A DNA stretch of 37,846 bases from PNOJ01 sp016706845 (GTDB lineage: Bacteria > Krumholzibacteriota > Krumholzibacteriia > LZORAL124-64-63): assembly GCA_016706845.1 (NCBI GenBank), contig JADJIV010000033.1, forward strand, positions 1 to 37,846, in the 5' to 3' direction. Of the stretch, positions 8,760 to 16,482 are shown one piece after another (within the stretch, counting starts at the first letter, position 1; every line of letters begins with the position of its first letter). The notes below the pieces were generated by a model. It searched no databases, was not told the origin of the DNA, and was given only the letters and a program-made list of their open reading frames with translations. The position numbers were made by a program, and so were the translations under genes.

Positions 8760-9806
8760 ATGTCCGTCTACGAGCCCGTGCGCACCACCCCCGAGCTGGA
8801 CCGCCTCTGGCGGCGCGGCGCCGAGTTCTTCGGTTCGCGCGTGCCCATCATGTGCGGCGCCATGACCTGGATCTCCGACCCGCACCTCGTCGCGACGTTC
8901 AGCAACCTGGGCGGCTTCGCCTCGCTGGCCGGCGGCAACATGCCCCCGGAGCTCTTCGCGGCCTCGATCGACGCCACCCGCGCCCTGACCGACCGGCCGT
9001 TCGGCGCCAACATCATCGTCATCGCGCCCAACTACCGCGCCCACCTGGACATCTGCTGCGAGAAGAGGCTCAGCCACATCTTCTTCGCCGGCTCGATCCC
9101 GCGCCAGAGCGAGGTCGAACAGGCCCGCGCCAGCGGCGCGAAGGTGATCTGCTTCGCCTCGGCGGGCTCCATCGCCGAGCGCATGATCGGCTACGGGGCC
9201 GACGCCCTCATCCTGGAGGGCAGCGAGGCGGGCGGGCACATCGGCCACGTCTCGACCACGGTGCTGCTGCAGGAGGTCCTGTTCCCGTACGCGGAGCGGC
9301 TCCCGATCTTCGTCGCCGGCGGCATCGCGGACGGCCGCATGGTCGGGCATCTCTGCCTCATGGGCGCCGCCGGCGCCCAGCTCGGCACGCGCTTCGTCGT
9401 CGCCGACGAGTGCCTCGCGCACCCGGCGTTCAAGCAGGCCTTCCTCAAGGCCCGCTCCCGCGAGGCGATCGCCACGCCCCAGTACTCGTCGAAGCTGCCG
9501 GTGGTCGCCGTGCGCGCCCTGAACAACGGGGCGATGCAGCGCTTCGGCGAGCTGCAGCTCGACCTGCTGCGCAAGGTGGAGGCGGGGGAGATCAACCGCC
9601 AGGACGCCCAGTTCGAGGTCGAGAAGTACTGGGTCGGCTCGCTGCGGGAGGGGGCGGTGGCCGGCGACGTCGACCGGGGCTCGCTCATGGCCGGGCAGTC
9701 GGTCGGCCTGGTGACCCGCACCCAGCCCCTGCGCGAGATCCTCCAGCAGCTGGTGGACGAGGCCCATGCGGCCGTCGCGGGCGCCCGCGGCCGTCTGGAG
9801 GCCTGA
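8760..9806 (+). CDS. Nitronate monooxygenase-like FMN protein (2-nitropropane dioxygenase family)
   Basis: TIM-barrel FMN enzymes of this family oxidise nitronates; FabK enoyl-ACP reductases and other flavoproteins share the fold. The 348-residue protein shows VPIMCGAMTWISDPHLVATF, LGGFASLAGGNMPPE, RPFGANIIVIAP, GAKVICFASAGS, LILEGSEAGGHIGHVS (the EAGGH-G motif) and PIFVAGGIADGRMV followed by GAAGAQLGTRFVVADE (FMN phosphate site). I chose ATG 8760 over ATG 8748 because GGAGG at 8750-8754 is correctly spaced for 8760 and overlaps the earlier codon. The C-terminal 80 residues (ALNNGAMQRFGELQLDLLRK) are typical of the longer subgroup. It sits between the EMO gene and the SUMF1 lipoprotein; the substrate is unknown. 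Confidence 0.82.
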   Translation: MSVYEPVRTTPELDRLWRRGAEFFGSRVPIMCGAMTWISDPHLVATFSNLGGFASLAGGNMPPELFAASIDATRALTDRPFGANIIVIAPNYRAHLDICCEKRLSHIFFAGSIPRQSEVEQARASGAKVICFASAGSIAERMIGYGADALILEGSEAGGHIGHVSTTVLLQEVLFPYAERLPIFVAGGIADGRMVGHLCLMGAAGAQLGTRFVVADECLAHPAFKQAFLKARSREAIATPQYSSKLPVVAVRALNNGAMQRFGELQLDLLRKVEAGEINRQDAQFEVEKYWVGSLREGAVAGDVDRGSLMAGQSVGLVTRTQPLREILQQLVDEAHAAVAGARGRLEA

Positions 9807-9834
9807 AAGGGCCCCGCGGGAGGCGCATCCCCGC

Positions 9835-9864
9835 TTGACGCTGGCGTCGGCCGGGCCCTACATT
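9835..9864 (+). promoter_or_regulatory. Candidate sigma70 promoter
   Basis: TTGACG (9835-9840), an 18-base spacer, and TACATT (9859-9864), in the 130-base gap after the nitronate monooxygenase-like gene. It is about 70 bases upstream of the SUMF1-domain lipoprotein start. Confidence 0.5.
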
Positions 9865-9936
9865 AGACGGGGCGCGCGACGTCCATCCGTCGCGTTCGGC
9901 CCCGCTTCCGCTCACTCCACCCCTCCGAGGTCGACG

Positions 9937-11431
9937 ATGCTCCAGCAGCGACACCTGTTCCTCGCCTGCGCCGCCCTCGCCGCCGCCGTGGCCTTCGGCA
10001 GCGGCTGCGGCGAGGACGACGGCGGCTCGACCGCCGCGCCCCCGACCTCCGGCACCGTGGTCGTCACGCCCGGGCCGACGACCCTGGACATCTCCTGGAC
10101 CCTGCGCGGCCCCGGCGGCTTCAACGAAAGCGGCGCGGGCGCCCGCACGTTCGCCTGGCAGTCGCTGGGCAACTACACGTTGACCGGGACGCCGGTCGCC
10201 GGCTGGGTCCGCCCGTCGCCGTCGACGGTCACCCAGAAGCTCGAGGCCGGCGGCCGCGTGGAGTTCACCGGCCTGTACCGCGAGAACCTGCCGAGCACGA
10301 TCGTCATCGACGTCGAGCCCGACGACGCCGCAGCGACCTGGGTCCTGAACGGCCCCGACGGCTACCGGCACCCCGGCTCCGGCGACCTGACGCTGGAAGG
10401 GCTCGATTCGGGCGTCTACACGCTGACCTGGGGCGATCGCAGCGGCTACTGGCTGCCCGTCGCCAACCCCCAGACCAACGAGGTCTTCGGCGGCGCCACG
10501 ACCTTTACGGGCGCCTACCGGCAGGACCTGCCGGCGCCCGCGGGTTTCCGCTTCGTCCCCGACGGGGTGTTCACCATGGGCAGCCCCGAGGACGAGTGGG
10601 GCCGCCCGGTCGACGAGACCGAGCACCAGGTGCTGCTGACCGGGGGCATCTTCGTCGCCAGGAGCGAAGTGACCCGCTCGGCGTACCTGACGCAGCTGAA
10701 CTGGGCCTACCACCAGAACCACTGCGGCATCGAGGTCGTGGTCGACGACGATGTCGTGGTCTACCACGTCCGCGACAACCTCGACGGTTCCTCGACCGAG
10801 CTGCTCACCCTCAGCGCCACCTCGCTGATCTTCGCCGCCGACGCCGACTCCTTCCAGCTCCCGCCCGGGGATGTCGCGAACTATCCCATCGGCGGCGTGA
10901 ACTGGTACGGCGCGGCGGCCTACTGCGACTGGCGCAACCTGCGCCTGGGGCTCCCCCGCGCCTACGACCACGCCACCTGGACGCTCGCCGCCGGCAGCCA
11001 TCTCGCCACCGCGGGCTACCGCCTGCCCACCGAGGCCGAGTGGGAGTACCTGTGCCGCGCGGGCTCGGCCATGGCCTTCACCAACGGGCCGCTGCTGAAC
11101 CCGGAGTGCGTCGACCCGAACCTCGATCTGGTCGGCTGGAGCTGCATGCCCGTGGCCATGCGCGTGGAGCAGAAGCTGCCCAGCGCCTGGGGCCTCTTCG
11201 ACATGCACGGCAACTTGGCCGAATGGTGCCAGGACGTCTCGGCGCCCTACGCCGACGGGGACGCGACCGACCCCCCTGTTCATGGGCGCCGGATCGCAGC
11301 GCATCGTCCGTGGCGGCAGCTACACGAGTTCGGTCCACGAGTGCCGCAGCGCCCGCCGCACCGCCCTGGCCCCCGCCGCGGGGGTCGCCGGCGTCGGCCT
11401 GCGGCCGGTGCGCAGCGCGACCGCCGGCTGA
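9937..11431 (+). CDS. Secreted SUMF1/FGE-sulfatase-domain lipoprotein (one frameshift)
   Basis: Starts at ATG 9937 with a signal peptide (MLQQRHLFLACAALAAAVAF) ending at GSGC, a weak lipobox, so probably a lipoprotein. Residues about 40-195 form two similar beta-rich repeats (SWTLRGPGGFNESGAG and TWVLNGPDGYRHPGSG, each followed by a YTLT segment and a FTG(L/A)YR end), resembling PEGA-like or carbohydrate-facing modules. The C-terminal SUMF1 fold follows: GFRFVPDGVFTMGSPEDE, YPIGGVNWYGAAAYCDWRN, YRLPTEAEWEYLCRAG and LFDMHGNLAEWCQD. Near 11275 an indel shifts the frame, and the end of the domain continues as RIVRGGSYTS to RSARRTAL. The SUMF1 fold includes formylglycine-generating enzymes and many non-catalytic proteins; I cannot claim catalysis. 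Confidence 0.85.
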
Positions 11432-11456
11432 CCCGACGTCGATCTGACGAACGATG

Positions 11457-11482
11457 AGGGGCTCCGCCCGTGCGGAGCCCCT
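11457..11482. terminator. Hairpin terminator between convergent genes
   Basis: A perfect 11-bp stem (AGGGGCTCCGC / GCGGAGCCCCT) with a 4-base loop lies between the SUMF1 gene (plus) and etfA (minus), 25 bases after the SUMF1 stop and 41 before the etfA stop. There is no real U-tract, so it may serve both directions through stem strength. Confidence 0.7.
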
Positions 11483-11522
11483 TCCCGTTGCGGTCTGCGG
11501 CCGCGCCGCCGGCGGTCCGGGC

Positions 11523-12488
11523 TCAGTCGAGGGCCGCGATCGCGTCGCGCAGCGCGGGCACGACCTCGAAGAGGTCGGCGGCGATGCCGTAGTCGGCGGC
11601 CTTGAAGATCGGGGCGTTGGGATCCTTGTTGATCGCCACGATGCACTTCGACGAGCTCATGCCCGCGAGGTGCTGGATCGCGCCGCTGATGCCCACCGCC
11701 ACGTAGAGCTTCGGGCTGACGGTCTTGCCGGTCTGCCCCACCTGGTGGGAGTGGGGCACCCAACCGGCGTCGACGATGGCGCGGCTGGCGCCCGCCGCGG
11801 CGCCCATGGCCGCCGCCAGCGTCTCGATCAGCTGGTAGTTGGCGGCTTCCTTGAGGCCGCGGCCGCCGGACACGATGACCTCGGCCTCGGTCAGCTCGAT
11901 CTTCTTCTCCGCCGACGTGAGCGTCTCGACGATCGCGGCGTGGGGCGCGAAGCCGCCCAGGCCGGGGTCGAAGCTCTCGGCCGGCGCTTCCGCGCCGTCT
12001 CCCGCGAAGAGGGGGAAGGCGTTCGGCCGCACGCCGGCCACCGCGACCGGAGCCTCGACCGCCACCTCGGCGTAGCACTTGCCGGCGAAGATCGGGCGGC
12101 GCAGCCGGAACCCGCCGTCGAAGTCCAGGCCGACGCAGTCGCTCACGCAGGCGGCGTCCAGCCGCGCCGCCAGGCGGGGCGCGAAGTCCTTGCCCGTCGC
12201 GGTCGCGCCCACCAGCAGCAGGTCGGGGCGGCGGGCCGCGACGAAGGCGGCCAGGGCCCGCGTCCAGGTCTCGGCGTCGTAGCGGGCGAAGGCGTCGCCG
12301 GAGGCGGTGAAGACGCGGTGGGCGCCGTGGCGGCCGGCCTCGGCGGCGCCAGCGGCGTCCCCCAGCACGACGGCCCAGACCTCGCCGCCCGTCCGGTCGA
12401 CGAGGCGGCGCGCCTCGGCCGTCATCTGCCAGGCGACCTTCTTGGCGGCTCCCCCGCTCTGCTCGATGTACACGGCGATGTTCGGCAT
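11523..12488 (-). CDS. etfA: Electron transfer flavoprotein alpha subunit
   Basis: EtfA binds FAD and with EtfB collects electrons from acyl-CoA and other dehydrogenases. The 321-residue protein is intact: N-terminal domain MPNIAVYIEQSGGAAKKVAW and LLLVGATATGKDFAPRLAAR, then the FAD domain with AEVIVSGGRGLKEAANYQLI, IVDAGWVPHSHQVGQTGKTV, VSPKLYVAVGISGAIQHLAG and IVAINKDPNAPIFKAADYGI. It starts 13 bases after the etfB stop. The likely acceptor is the EMO-type oxidoreductase at 6722-8653. No bifurcation-specific partner or second FAD site is obvious, so the plain ETF role is preferred. Confidence 0.96.
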   Translation of the reverse strand: MPNIAVYIEQSGGAAKKVAWQMTAEARRLVDRTGGEVWAVVLGDAAGAAEAGRHGAHRVFTASGDAFARYDAETWTRALAAFVAARRPDLLLVGATATGKDFAPRLAARLDAACVSDCVGLDFDGGFRLRRPIFAGKCYAEVAVEAPVAVAGVRPNAFPLFAGDGAEAPAESFDPGLGGFAPHAAIVETLTSAEKKIELTEAEVIVSGGRGLKEAANYQLIETLAAAMGAAAGASRAIVDAGWVPHSHQVGQTGKTVSPKLYVAVGISGAIQHLAGMSSSKCIVAINKDPNAPIFKAADYGIAADLFEVVPALRDAIAALD

Positions 12489-12501
12489 GTCGGGTCTCCC
12501 G

Positions 12502-13285
12502 TCAGATGACCTTGGCTTCGTCGCGCAGCAGGCGCGCCAGTTCCCGGGCGGCGGCGGCGGGATAGTCGGCGGCCACCATCCGGCACGCGGCGCGCGGCGG
12601 GGGCGGGGAGTACGTCGTGATCCGGGTGCGGGCCGCGGGGATCTCGAGGCCCAGGTCGGCGCAGGTCAGGGTCTCCTGCGGCTTCATCCCGGCCTTCATG
12701 ATGTTCGGCAGGCTCGGCAGGCGCGGCTCGTTCCAGGCCCTTCTGGCAGGTGACCACCGCGGGCAGCGAGCCCCGCACGACCGCGGCGCCGCCCTCGACC
12801 TCGCAGGTGGCGGTGAAGACGCCCTCGCCCAGCTCCAGCTTCGTCACCACGGTCGCCTGCGAGCAGTCGAGCAGTTCGGCGAGCATCGGCCCCACCTGGG
12901 CGCTGTCGTCGTCGATGGCCTGCTTGCCGGTCAGGATCAGGTCGTAGGCGCCGCGCCGCAGCACCGCGGCGAGCACCTTCGCCGTCTGCAGCGGCTCGGC
13001 GTTCTCCAGCGCGGGCTCGTTGACCCGGATCGCGCGGTCGCAGCCCACCGCGAGGCAGTCCTTCTTCAGGGTCTCGACGGCGCGGTCCGGCCCGATCGTC
13101 ACGGCGGTGATCTCGCAGCCGGCGCCCAGGCGCTCCTTGATGCGCACCGCCTCCTCGACCGCGAAGGCGTCGTAGGGGTTCAGCACGCGGGTGAAACCGG
13201 AGCGGTCGAGCTCCGGCCCCGGCGCGGCCAGGGTGATCCTCGTCTCGGAATCGGGGACCTGCTTCACGCAGACGGCGATCTTCAT
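12502..13285 (-). CDS. etfB: Electron transfer flavoprotein beta subunit (one frameshift)
   Basis: EtfB pairs with EtfA and normally binds AMP in the ETF dimer. From ATG 13285 the protein reads MKIAVCVKQVPDSETRI, FTRVLNPYDAFAVEEAVRIK, EITAVTIGPDRAVETLKKD, LILTGKQAIDDDSAQVGPML and GSLPAVVTCQKGL. One extra G near 12734 shifts the frame; the conserved end continues in the other frame as NEPRLPSLPNIMKAG and KPQETLTCADLGLE, ending at TGA 12502-12504. Corrected length about 260 residues is normal. A strong promoter candidate lies upstream at 13355-13383. Confidence 0.93.
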
Positions 13286-13331
13286 GGGGCCTCCAGGCTC
13301 TCGTGCATCGTCGGCCGCCGTTCGTGGCGAC

Positions 13332-13350
13332 GGGCCCGCGGGGCGGGCCC
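13332..13350. other. GC-rich hairpin upstream of etfB
   Basis: A perfect 7-bp stem (GGGCCCG / CGGGCCC) with a 5-base loop, between the MFS stop and the etfB start. It could act as a weak terminator for the MFS transcript or as part of the etfB leader; there is no U-tract. Confidence 0.4.
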
Positions 13351-13354
13351 GGGA

Positions 13355-13383
13355 ATGATAGGCAGCGGTCGCGGAGGCGTCAA
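13355..13383 (-). promoter_or_regulatory. Candidate sigma70 promoter for etfBA
   Basis: On the minus strand TTGACG (13378-13383), a 17-base spacer and TATCAT (13355-13360). The -35 box overlaps the stop codon of the MFS gene. Transcription would start near 13348, about 60 bases before etfB. Confidence 0.6.
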
Positions 13384-14723
13384 ACCCCCGGTGCCCGCGG
13401 CGGCCGGCCCTCCAGGACGCGGCCGCCGGCCTGGTCGGCCCGCTTCAGCAGCAGCGCGAAGACGAACCCCACGACGCCCAGCCCCGCGAACATCAGCATG
13501 CTGGCGCTGTAGCCGTGCGTGGCGTCGCGCAGCCTCCCGTTCAGGAAGGGGAAGAGCGCCAGGCCGATGTTCTGGATCGCGGTGCAGAGGCCGAAGGCGG
13601 TGCCCGTGTGCTCGGCCTTGACCACCAGCGGGATCGCCGGCCACATGGCCGCCGGCACCAGCACGAAGGCGGCGCCCAGCACCATCATCGGCAGCACCGG
13701 GTAGATGTCGGTCAGCCCGAGCAGCAGGTAGGCCGGGATCATCAGGACCGAACCCACCAGCATCATCGTCGCGCGCTTCCCCACGCGGTCGACCAGCAGG
13801 CCGGCGAAAGGCGCGCAGATCATCGAGGCGAAGATGATGATCGAGGACAGACCGCCGGCGGTCTGGAACATGTGCAGGAAGCTGCTGAAGACGTTGGCCA
13901 GGAACCCGCCGGTCGCCTCGGCCACCCGCGGCACGCCCCACTTGTCGACGAAGAAGTCGGTGCTCAGGGCCGTGAAGGGGAACACCGCGGAGTAGAAGGT
14001 CAGGCAGAGCAGCGTCACGTACCAGAAGCTGGGGCTGAGCTTCAGGATGTGCGCGAGGGTGATCTTGTCCTCGGCGCCGGTCTCCTGCAGGTCGGGCAGG
14101 TAGCGCTCGCCGCGGCGGTCCAGGATCACGTACACGATGTTGCCCAGCAGCGAGACGCAGCAGAAGATCGCCGCCGCGACCAGGCCGGCCCGGTAGCCGC
14201 CGAAGGTCTGGGCGATCAGCTCGCCGGTGTTGAAGGCGAACAGCGTGCCCAGGCGCGAGACCGTCAGCGAGATGCCGAAGGCCAGGGCGATCTCCTTGTT
14301 GCGGAACCAGCGGGCGAGGATGGCGCTCTGCGCCACGACCAGCGGCTCGGCGCCGGCCCCGAAGATGAAGCGGCCGACGAAGACCATCGGGATCGACTTG
14401 GCCGAGGCCACCACCAGCGCGCCGCACAGCACCAGGATCGAGAAGATCATGCTCGAGCGGCGCGTGCCCAGCCGGTCGATCAGGAAGCCGCTGCCGAACA
14501 CCGCCAGGATCGCCGCCACGCTGTAGGCGGTGTAGAAGCCGCCGATGGTGCTGCGCGAAGCCCCCAGATCCTCCACCAGCGAGGGCGCCAGGGCGCCGAT
14601 GATGTCGTAGGCGAAGTAGCTGCCGAAGGTCAGCAGGCTGGCGAAGGCCAGCACGAGCAGGCGGTACGGCCGACCGGCGGGATGGAAGCGTCCTGGACCT
14701 TCCGCGGGCCTGAAGTCGAGCAT
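13380..14723 (-). CDS. MFS transporter, MFSD1-like
   Basis: A 447-residue membrane protein with about 12 helices. Family marks: FGSYFAYDIIGALAPSLVED in helix 1, YTAYSVAAILAVFGSGFLID followed by RLGTRRSS (the loop 2-3 motif), VFVGRFIFGAGAEPLVVAQS (helix 4) and AGLLVDRVGKRATMMLVG at the start of the second half. The start is ATG 14723, preceded by AGGAGA; longer frames upstream lack a credible start. The N-terminal helix with SYFxYD resembles MFSD1-type carriers of peptides or organic solutes, but the substrate cannot be read from sequence. It shares the strand with etfBA, 94 bases upstream of etfB. Confidence 0.85.
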   Translation of the reverse strand: MLDFRPAEGPGRFHPAGRPYRLLVLAFASLLTFGSYFAYDIIGALAPSLVEDLGASRSTIGGFYTAYSVAAILAVFGSGFLIDRLGTRRSSMIFSILVLCGALVVASAKSIPMVFVGRFIFGAGAEPLVVAQSAILARWFRNKEIALAFGISLTVSRLGTLFAFNTGELIAQTFGGYRAGLVAAAIFCCVSLLGNIVYVILDRRGERYLPDLQETGAEDKITLAHILKLSPSFWYVTLLCLTFYSAVFPFTALSTDFFVDKWGVPRVAEATGGFLANVFSSFLHMFQTAGGLSSIIIFASMICAPFAGLLVDRVGKRATMMLVGSVLMIPAYLLLGLTDIYPVLPMMVLGAAFVLVPAAMWPAIPLVVKAEHTGTAFGLCTAIQNIGLALFPFLNGRLRDATHGYSASMLMFAGLGVVGFVFALLLKRADQAGGRVLEGRPPRAPGV

Positions 14724-14772
14724 GGCGTCTCTCCTGACGTGAGCGGTCCGCCGCCGTGGCGGAACCGCCCCC

Positions 14773-14801
14773 ATGAGAACCCGCGCGGGCGGATCCGTCA
14801 A
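14773..14801 (-). promoter_or_regulatory. Candidate promoter for the MFS gene
   Basis: On the minus strand TTGACG (14796-14801), a 17-base spacer and TCTCAT (14773-14778), about 50 bases upstream of the MFS start in the divergent MFS/lpd gap. Confidence 0.45.
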
Positions 14802-14836
14802 CGCCGGAGAGCGCCCGGCGCCCTCCCGGGTCGCGG

Positions 14837-14866
14837 CTGGCATTCCCGCCGGCCGGCTCCTATGAT
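14837..14866 (+). promoter_or_regulatory. Candidate promoter for the lipoamide dehydrogenase gene
   Basis: CTGGCA (14837-14842), an 18-base spacer and TATGAT (14861-14866), with the gene starting at 14921. The -10 box is good, the -35 box only partial. Confidence 0.4.
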
Positions 14867-14920
14867 GGTCGCGGCGCGGCCCGCGGGCCCCGCCGCGGAC
14901 GACCTTCCCGGGAGAGGACC

Positions 14921-16333
14921 ATGAACGAACGAACCTGCGACCTCGTCGTGATCGGCGCCGGGCCGGGCGGCTACGTGGCCGCCGCGCGCGGCGCCCGGCT
15001 CGGGCTGCGCACCGTCCTGGTGGAGAAGGACGAGCGCCTCGGCGGCACCTGCCTGCTGCGCGGCTGCATCCCCACCAAGGCCCTGCTGCAGTCGGCGCGC
15101 ACCTGGGAGCTGTGCCGCAAGGGGGCCAAGACCTTCGGCGTGGAAGTGCCCGCCGCCGCCTTCGACTGGGGCCGGATCCAGAAGCGCAAGGAGGCGGTCG
15201 TGCGCAAGGGTGCGCTCGGCGTCGCCGCGCTGCTGGACGGGGCCGGGGTCGAGGTCGTGCGCGGTCGCGGGCGCCTCGACGGACCCGGACGCGTCATCGT
15301 GGAGCGGCCCGGCGAACCCGCGTCCTGCCTGCTGGCGCCGAAGATCGTCGTCGCCACCGGTTCGGCGGCGAGCGCCGTGCCCGGCGTGCAGCCCGACGGC
15401 GAACGGATCCTGACCAGCGACCACCTGCTCGAGATCCCGGCCGTGCCGCCGTCGCTGATCGTGCTGGGCGCCGGCGCGGTCGGCGTCGAGTTCGCCGACG
15501 TCGCGGCCGCCTTCGGCGCCGAGGTGACGCTGGTGGAGATGCTGCCCCGGGTCCTGCCCCTGGAGGACGCGGACTGCTCCCGCGAGATCGAGCAGGCGCT
15601 GGCCCGCCGCAAGATCGGCGTGTTCTGCGGACACCGCGCGGTGCGGGTCGCGCGTGCGGGGGACCTGGTGGAGGTCGAGCTGAAGGACCTCGCGACAGGC
15701 GCCGCGGTGATGCGCTCGGCGACGCACCTGCTGCTGGCGGTGGGCCGACGCCCGGTCACCGAGGGGCTCGGCCTGGCCGAGGCCGGCGCCGTCGTCGACC
15801 GCCGCGGCTTCGTGCAGACCGACGCCTTCCAGCAGACCGCGGCCCCCGGCGTCTACGCCATCGGCGACGTCACGCTGGCGCCCCAGCTGGCCCACACCGC
15901 CAGCGCCCAGGCCCTGGTCGCCGCCGGCCACGCCGCCGGCCTGGCGGTGACACCCGTCGATCTCGACCTGATCCCCTCCTGCACCTACTGCTCGCCCGAA
16001 GTCGCCTCCGTCGGCCTGACGGAGGAGGAGGCGCGGGCCCGGGGACACGAGGTCCGCGTGGGGCGCTTCCCGATGGCCGCCCTCGGCAAAGCCTCGATCC
16101 TCAACGAGCTGCACGGTTTCGTGAAGGTGGTGGCCGAGGAAGCCGGCGACCGGGTCCTCGGCGTGCACATGGTCGGCCCCCATGCCACGGACCTGATCGC
16201 CGCCGCCGTCACCGCCCTGGGCTTCGGCGGCGGGCTGGCGACCTGGAGCCGGGTCGTGCACCCTCATCCCACCCTCAGCGAGGGCCTCCAGGAGGCGCTG
16301 CTGGACGTGCAGGGGATGTCGGCCCACGGCTGA
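14921..16333 (+). CDS. lpdA: Dihydrolipoamide dehydrogenase
   Basis: E3 flavoprotein: reoxidises dihydrolipoyl groups of 2-oxoacid dehydrogenases or the glycine cleavage system with NAD+. The 470-residue protein is intact. It has the FAD motif VVIGAGPGGYVAAARGARLG (residues 9-28), the redox disulfide in GGTCLLRGCIPTKAL (C44 and C49), the NAD motif LGAGAVGVEFADVAAAFGAE, the FAD-contacting GVYAIGDVTLAPQLAHTASA, and the C-terminal HPHPTLSE with the His/Glu pair of the active site. ATG 14921 is preceded by GGAGAGG. No E1 or E2 gene is next to it, so its complex cannot be named; mercuric reductase-like relatives are less likely given the HPxPTxSE end. Confidence 0.93.
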   Translation: MNERTCDLVVIGAGPGGYVAAARGARLGLRTVLVEKDERLGGTCLLRGCIPTKALLQSARTWELCRKGAKTFGVEVPAAAFDWGRIQKRKEAVVRKGALGVAALLDGAGVEVVRGRGRLDGPGRVIVERPGEPASCLLAPKIVVATGSAASAVPGVQPDGERILTSDHLLEIPAVPPSLIVLGAGAVGVEFADVAAAFGAEVTLVEMLPRVLPLEDADCSREIEQALARRKIGVFCGHRAVRVARAGDLVEVELKDLATGAAVMRSATHLLLAVGRRPVTEGLGLAEAGAVVDRRGFVQTDAFQQTAAPGVYAIGDVTLAPQLAHTASAQALVAAGHAAGLAVTPVDLDLIPSCTYCSPEVASVGLTEEEARARGHEVRVGRFPMAALGKASILNELHGFVKVVAEEAGDRVLGVHMVGPHATDLIAAAVTALGFGGGLATWSRVVHPHPTLSEGLQEALLDVQGMSAHG

Positions 16334-16409
16334 GGGCGAGGCCGGTCTGGCGCTCCCAGCAGGACCGTGAGGGGTCGCAGGGCCGTGTGAGCACCCTGGC
16401 GTTTTCTCG

Positions 16410-16438
16410 TTGCGGATTGCTGCGCCCTCTTATATATT
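16410..16438 (+). promoter_or_regulatory. Promoter of the sahR-like/ahcY operon
   Basis: TTGCGG (16410-16415), a 17-base spacer and TATATT (16433-16438), inside a conspicuous AT-rich island in otherwise GC-rich DNA. A start near 16445 would lie on the palindrome at 16444-16459. Confidence 0.65.
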
Positions 16439-16443
16439 CCTGT

Positions 16444-16459
16444 ATCGTTATTTAGCGAT
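16444..16459. promoter_or_regulatory. Putative operator (ATCG...CGAT palindrome)
   Basis: ATCGTTATTTAGCGAT matches its own reverse complement at 12 of 16 positions and begins 6 bases after the -10 box, where a bound repressor would block initiation. ArsR-family regulators bind AT-rich imperfect palindromes, and the regulator gene starts 24 bases downstream. Autoregulation together with ahcY is the natural inference. Confidence 0.6.
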
Positions 16460-16482
16460 TATATCCTAGGCAGGGGGAAGCG

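Noticed and set aside
11523..13285. Electron-bifurcating Etf with a dedicated dehydrogenase
   Set aside because: No acyl-CoA dehydrogenase or FixC/FixX gene adjoins etfBA, and no bifurcation-specific motif could be identified by eye.
16334..16482. SAH riboswitch in front of the sahR-ahcY operon
   Set aside because: The gap is AT-rich with a promoter and palindrome and lacks the GC-rich SAH riboswitch core; the 20-base gap directly before ahcY is too short for one.
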